From assembly GCA_017307375.1 (NCBI GenBank), contig JAFKFH010000024.1, positions 1 to 64,000 of the forward strand: 64,000 nt of DNA, written 5' to 3'. Of the stretch, positions 61,600 through 64,000 are shown one piece after another. The stretch is from Alphaproteobacteria bacterium (lineage in GTDB: Bacteria; Pseudomonadota; Alphaproteobacteria; Ferrovibrionales; Ferrovibrionaceae). The notes beneath the pieces were generated by a model. That model did no database searches. It saw only the letters and a list, made by a program, of their open reading frames with translations, and was not told the DNA's origin. Within the stretch, counting starts at the first letter, position 1, and each line of letters starts with the position of its first letter. A program made the position numbers and the translations under genes.

Positions 61600-61633
61600 T
61601 GTCATCTGATGAAACGAGTTTTGCCAATTGACA
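61600..61633 (+). promoter_or_regulatory. Conserved 33-bp element before the acyl-CoA synthetase
   Basis: This is the second copy of the element at 60115-60147. It contains the odd palindrome TCATC-T-GATGA (61602-61612), GAAACG, TTTTGCC and a consensus -35 TTGACA (61628-61633). No strong -10 follows at 16-18 bp, so activation may be needed. It lies about 50 nt upstream of a small leader ORF. Confidence 0.65.
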
Positions 61634-61684
61634 CGCGCGGCGCGGCCATGCCAGTTTCGCCCCAACAAGGACCGGAGGAACGCC

Positions 61685-61759
61685 ATGGCTTGCCCGATGC
61701 TTCGCATCACGACGCCGTCCGTCTGTCGCGGACATGCGAAGACCCGGGGCTGCCGCTGA
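61685..61759 (+). CDS. 24-codon leader ORF overlapping the acyl-CoA synthetase start
   Basis: GGAGG (61674-61678) lies 6 nt before ATG 61685, the best ribosome site in the neighbourhood, yet that ATG is not in the frame of the synthetase. It opens a 24-codon frame beginning MACPMLRITTPSV and ending RGCR, with three cysteines and several arginines. Its TGA overlaps the synthetase ATG as TGATG (61757-61761). The synthetase has no ribosome site of its own, so the leader likely brings ribosomes by coupling. It could be a regulatory leader peptide or merely a loading device. Whether the peptide is made is not known. Confidence 0.55.
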   Translation: MACPMLRITTPSVCRGHAKTRGCR

Positions 61760-63390
61760 TGTCGGGCCTGTTCCGGACTTCCGACCCCCGCATTGCCGAT
61801 ACCGCCGCCTGCGTACTGCGCTACCTGCTCGAGGCGCGCGCCGAGACGACGCCGGATGCGCCCTATGCCGTGTTCGACAGCGGTGAACGCTGGTCCTACG
61901 CCGAGACGCTGCGACAGACCCGCCGCGCCGCCGCCGGTCTGCAGGCCCTGGGCGTGCGCCAGCATGACAAGGTGCTGATCGCCCTGCCCAACGGCACCGA
62001 CGCCTTGCGCGTCTGGTTCGGCGCCAACTATCTCGGTGCCGCGGCCGTGCCGGTAAACCTGGCCTACAAGGGCGGCCTGCTCGAACGCGTGGTGACGAAC
62101 TCGGAAGCGACCGTCCTGGTCACGACCCCGGAATTCGCGGCGCGCCTGGCCGATGTCGACCGCGGCCGGCTCGCCACCGTCGTGGTCTTCGGCGAGGCGC
62201 CATCGGCGATCGACGGCGTGAATTTCATGGCCGCCGCAGCCCTCGACGCCGCCGGCGAGAACCCGTCGCCGCCGCCCGAGCCGATCAAGCCCTTCGACCT
62301 GCAGTGCATCATCTACACGTCGGGCACCACCGGCCCGTCCAAGGGCGTGATGTGCAGCTATCTGCATCTGCACACCGCCGGCCGCGCAGTCTACTTCATG
62401 ACCCCGCAGGACCGCTACATGGTGAACCTGCCCATGTATCACGTGTCGGGCGTGCTGCCCTGCATGATGATGATGGCGCTGGGTGGTTCGGTCGCGATCG
62501 TCGAACGCTTCCGCACCGATGAATTCTGGGCCACTGTCGAACGCACCCAGGCGACCTTCGTCATCCTGCTCGGCGTGATGACGCGCTATCTGCTGTCGCG
62601 GCCGGCATCCGAGCAGGAGCGGCGCTCGACCTTGCGCCACATCATCGTCCAGCCGTTCGATCCGGATGCGCTGCTGCTGAAGGAACGCTTCGGTTTCGAC
62701 GTCTATACCTCGTTCAACATGACCGAGATCTCGCTGCCGATCGTGTCCGGGCCCAATCCGACGGCGGTCGGTGCCTGCGGCAAGGTTCGCGCCGGCGTCG
62801 AGGTCCGCATCGTCGACGACTATGACTGCGAAGTTCCGGTCGGCGAAATCGGTGAACTGATCATTCGGACCGACCAGCCATGGTCGATGAACCACGGCTA
62901 CTATCGCGAACCGGAGGCGACGGCCAAGGCCTGGCGCAACGGCTGGTTCCATACCGGCGACGGCTTCCGCCGCGACGCCGACGGCAACTTTTATTTCGTC
63001 GATCGCCTGAAGGACACCATCCGCCGGCGCGGCGAGAACATCTCCTCCTTCGAGGTCGAGGCCGAGGTCATGGGCCATCCCGCGGTCCGCGAGGCAGCGG
63101 CCGTAGCGGTCAGGAGCGAGATCAGCGAAAGCGAAGTCCTGGTCGTCGTATCGCTGCAGCCCGGCGTCAGCCTCGATCCGGTCGAGATGATCGATTTCCT
63201 GCGCCCGCGGCTGCCCTATTTCATGATCCCGCGCTATATCCGCGTGCTCGACGAATTGCCGAAGACGCCGACCCAGAAGATCGAGAAGCACGTGCTGCGC
63301 AGCGTCGGCCTGGCCGCGGGCGACGTCTGGGACCGCGAAGCGGCGAACGTCACCGTCGCGCGTGACGGCGCCACCGCCCGCCGCGCCTGA
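61759..63390 (+). CDS. AMP-forming acyl-CoA synthetase / CoA ligase
   Basis: A 543-residue member of the ANL adenylating family. Motif A3 is IIYTSGTTGPSKGVM (about 182-196). Later motifs are YTSFNMTEIS (A5), GWFHTGDGFRRDADGNFYFV (A7) and FVDRLKDTIRRRGENISSFE (A8), with the catalytic lysine in PKTPTQKIEKHVL near the end. It activates a carboxylic acid to acyl-AMP and then acyl-CoA. The pattern recalls crotonobetaine/carnitine-CoA ligase-like enzymes (CaiC), but the substrate is unsure. ATG 61759 matches the family start and overlaps the leader ORF as TGATG; the frame is open to 61597. livF follows 8 nt later. Confidence 0.9.
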   Translation: MSGLFRTSDPRIADTAACVLRYLLEARAETTPDAPYAVFDSGERWSYAETLRQTRRAAAGLQALGVRQHDKVLIALPNGTDALRVWFGANYLGAAAVPVNLAYKGGLLERVVTNSEATVLVTTPEFAARLADVDRGRLATVVVFGEAPSAIDGVNFMAAAALDAAGENPSPPPEPIKPFDLQCIIYTSGTTGPSKGVMCSYLHLHTAGRAVYFMTPQDRYMVNLPMYHVSGVLPCMMMMALGGSVAIVERFRTDEFWATVERTQATFVILLGVMTRYLLSRPASEQERRSTLRHIIVQPFDPDALLLKERFGFDVYTSFNMTEISLPIVSGPNPTAVGACGKVRAGVEVRIVDDYDCEVPVGEIGELIIRTDQPWSMNHGYYREPEATAKAWRNGWFHTGDGFRRDADGNFYFVDRLKDTIRRRGENISSFEVEAEVMGHPAVREAAAVAVRSEISESEVLVVVSLQPGVSLDPVEMIDFLRPRLPYFMIPRYIRVLDELPKTPTQKIEKHVLRSVGLAAGDVWDREAANVTVARDGATARRA

Positions 63391-63398
63391 GGCCGACG

Positions 63399-64000
63399 AT
63401 GCTGCAGATCCGCAATGCCCGTATTCTCTATGGCCGCGCCATCGAGGCGGTGCGCGACGTCTCGCTCGACGTCGCGAGAGGCCGCGTCGTCGCGCTGCTC
63501 GGCACCAATGGCGCCGGCAAGTCGACGATCCTGAAGGCCGTCACCGGCCTGCTCGCCTCCGAGGACGGCGAGGTCGTGTCCGGCTCCGTCACCTTCGAGG
63601 GCCAGTCGCTGCTGGGCCAGCGCCCCGACGCCGTGATGCGGCATGGCATCGCGCTGGTGCCGGAAGGACGGCGGCTGTTCACCAAGCTGACCGTGCGCGA
63701 CAACCTGGTCATGGGCGGCTTCATCCGCTCGCGCGGCGATTTCTCGGCCGGGCTCGATTCCGTCATCGCGCTGTTTCCGGCCCTCGCCAACAAGCTTGAC
63801 CGCACCGCCGGTTTCCTCTCGGGCGGCGAGCAGCAGATGGTGGCGATCGGCCGCGCGCTGCTGTCGGGGCCGCGCCTGCTGATGCTCGACGAACCCTCGC
63901 TCGGCCTGGCGCCGCTGATCGTCGAGGAGATCTTTGCCAGCCTGCGCCGCCTGCGCGACGAACGCGGCCTGACGATCCTGGTGATCGAACAGAACGCCCG
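63399..64000 (+). CDS. livF: Branched-chain amino acid type ABC transporter ATPase, LivF-like (3' end cut)
   Basis: The first 200 or so residues of a LivF-type ATPase; the end lies beyond the window. It shows Walker A LGTNGAGKST (about 34-43), Q-loop region VPEGRRLFTKLTVRDNLVMG, signature LSGGEQQMVAIGRAL and Walker B LLMLDEPSLGLAP, followed by VIEQNA with the LivF-type E-Q-N. It starts 8 nt after the CoA ligase, so an import system for an organic acid or amino acid is probably coupled to CoA activation. The rest of the transporter presumably lies downstream. Confidence 0.92.
   Translation, partial: MLQIRNARILYGRAIEAVRDVSLDVARGRVVALLGTNGAGKSTILKAVTGLLASEDGEVVSGSVTFEGQSLLGQRPDAVMRHGIALVPEGRRLFTKLTVRDNLVMGGFIRSRGDFSAGLDSVIALFPALANKLDRTAGFLSGGEQQMVAIGRALLSGPRLLMLDEPSLGLAPLIVEEIFASLRRLRDERGLTILVIEQNA

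Noticed and set aside
61685-61759. A frameshift truncating the N-terminus of the CoA ligase
   Set aside because: The ligase is complete from ATG 61759 at the usual family start, so the short ORF is better read as a coupled leader.
61537-63291. A 584-codon frame antisense to the CoA ligase
   Set aside because: No domain, low-complexity composition, and the ligase on the other strand is clear.

Overview
The window is a gene-dense, high-GC chromosomal segment with strong codon bias, few intrinsic terminators and many 1-8 nt gene overlaps. Gene content points to a free-living alphaproteobacterium, probably Rhodospirillales-like: a tRNA-Tyr/tRNA-Gly/tuf unit beside rlmB, an RpoH-type sigma factor, soeABC, the xseB-ispA-dxs set, a PHB-depolymerase-family esterase and a LivF-type ABC protein. 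The assignment is inferred from content and not from an alignment. I see no insertion sequence, integrase, CRISPR array, rRNA operon or plasmid function.

Layout. 1-1571: the start of tuf with tRNA-Gly and tRNA-Tyr behind a strong promoter, the divergent rlmB, and tRNA-Thr. 1594-4041: a PilZ protein divergent from a Sel1/degenerate GGDEF-EAL-like protein, then a small hypothetical. 4144-9582: soeABC plus a persulfide-dioxygenase-like hydrolase, a likely sulfur oxidation operon. 9619-12424: hypotheticals, ccdA and a flavodoxin-fold reductase. 12421-17708: a five-gene ABC transporter/amidohydrolase/FAD-oxidase operon. 17927-20634: a secreted protein, an RpoH sigma factor divergent from a Cys-rich MarR regulator, and a small exported protein. 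20631-24774: a Sel1 protein, a Lhr-type helicase and PdeM phosphoesterase. 24771-27770: a kinase fusion, a CDF cation exporter and pdxH. 27923-33461: glycine-zipper lipoprotein, Sel1 protein, DnaJ-like protein, chemoreceptor, glutathione peroxidase. 33439-35394: MFS exporter with its divergent TetR. 35504-40546: fabI, aroC, AhpD-like protein, 5'-nucleotidase-like protein, esterase. 40543-46069: large catalase, two RNA methyltransferases, MATE exporter. 46130-48518: RraA-like protein and aminotransferase divergent from an Lrp regulator. 48515-52613: dxs, ispA, xseB and a histone-deacetylase-family protein. 52850-57710: RND efflux pair and an Hpt-like protein. 57755-64000: ribonuclease D, SLC13-like transporter, hotdog thioesterase, acyl-CoA synthetase and a livF fragment cut by the window edge.

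No single wholly new system is obvious, but several regulatory arrangements look worth following up. A 33-bp near-identical element precedes both the thioesterase and the acyl-CoA synthetase. A 24-codon leader ORF with an ideal ribosome-binding site overlaps the acyl-CoA synthetase start as TGATG. The rpoH/MarR divergent region carries three TAGCG-type repeats, one of them lying between the -35 and -10 of a probable leaderless MarR promoter. The TetR/MFS pair shares a clear palindrome. Five convergent gene pairs have stop codons overlapping by exactly 4 bp.
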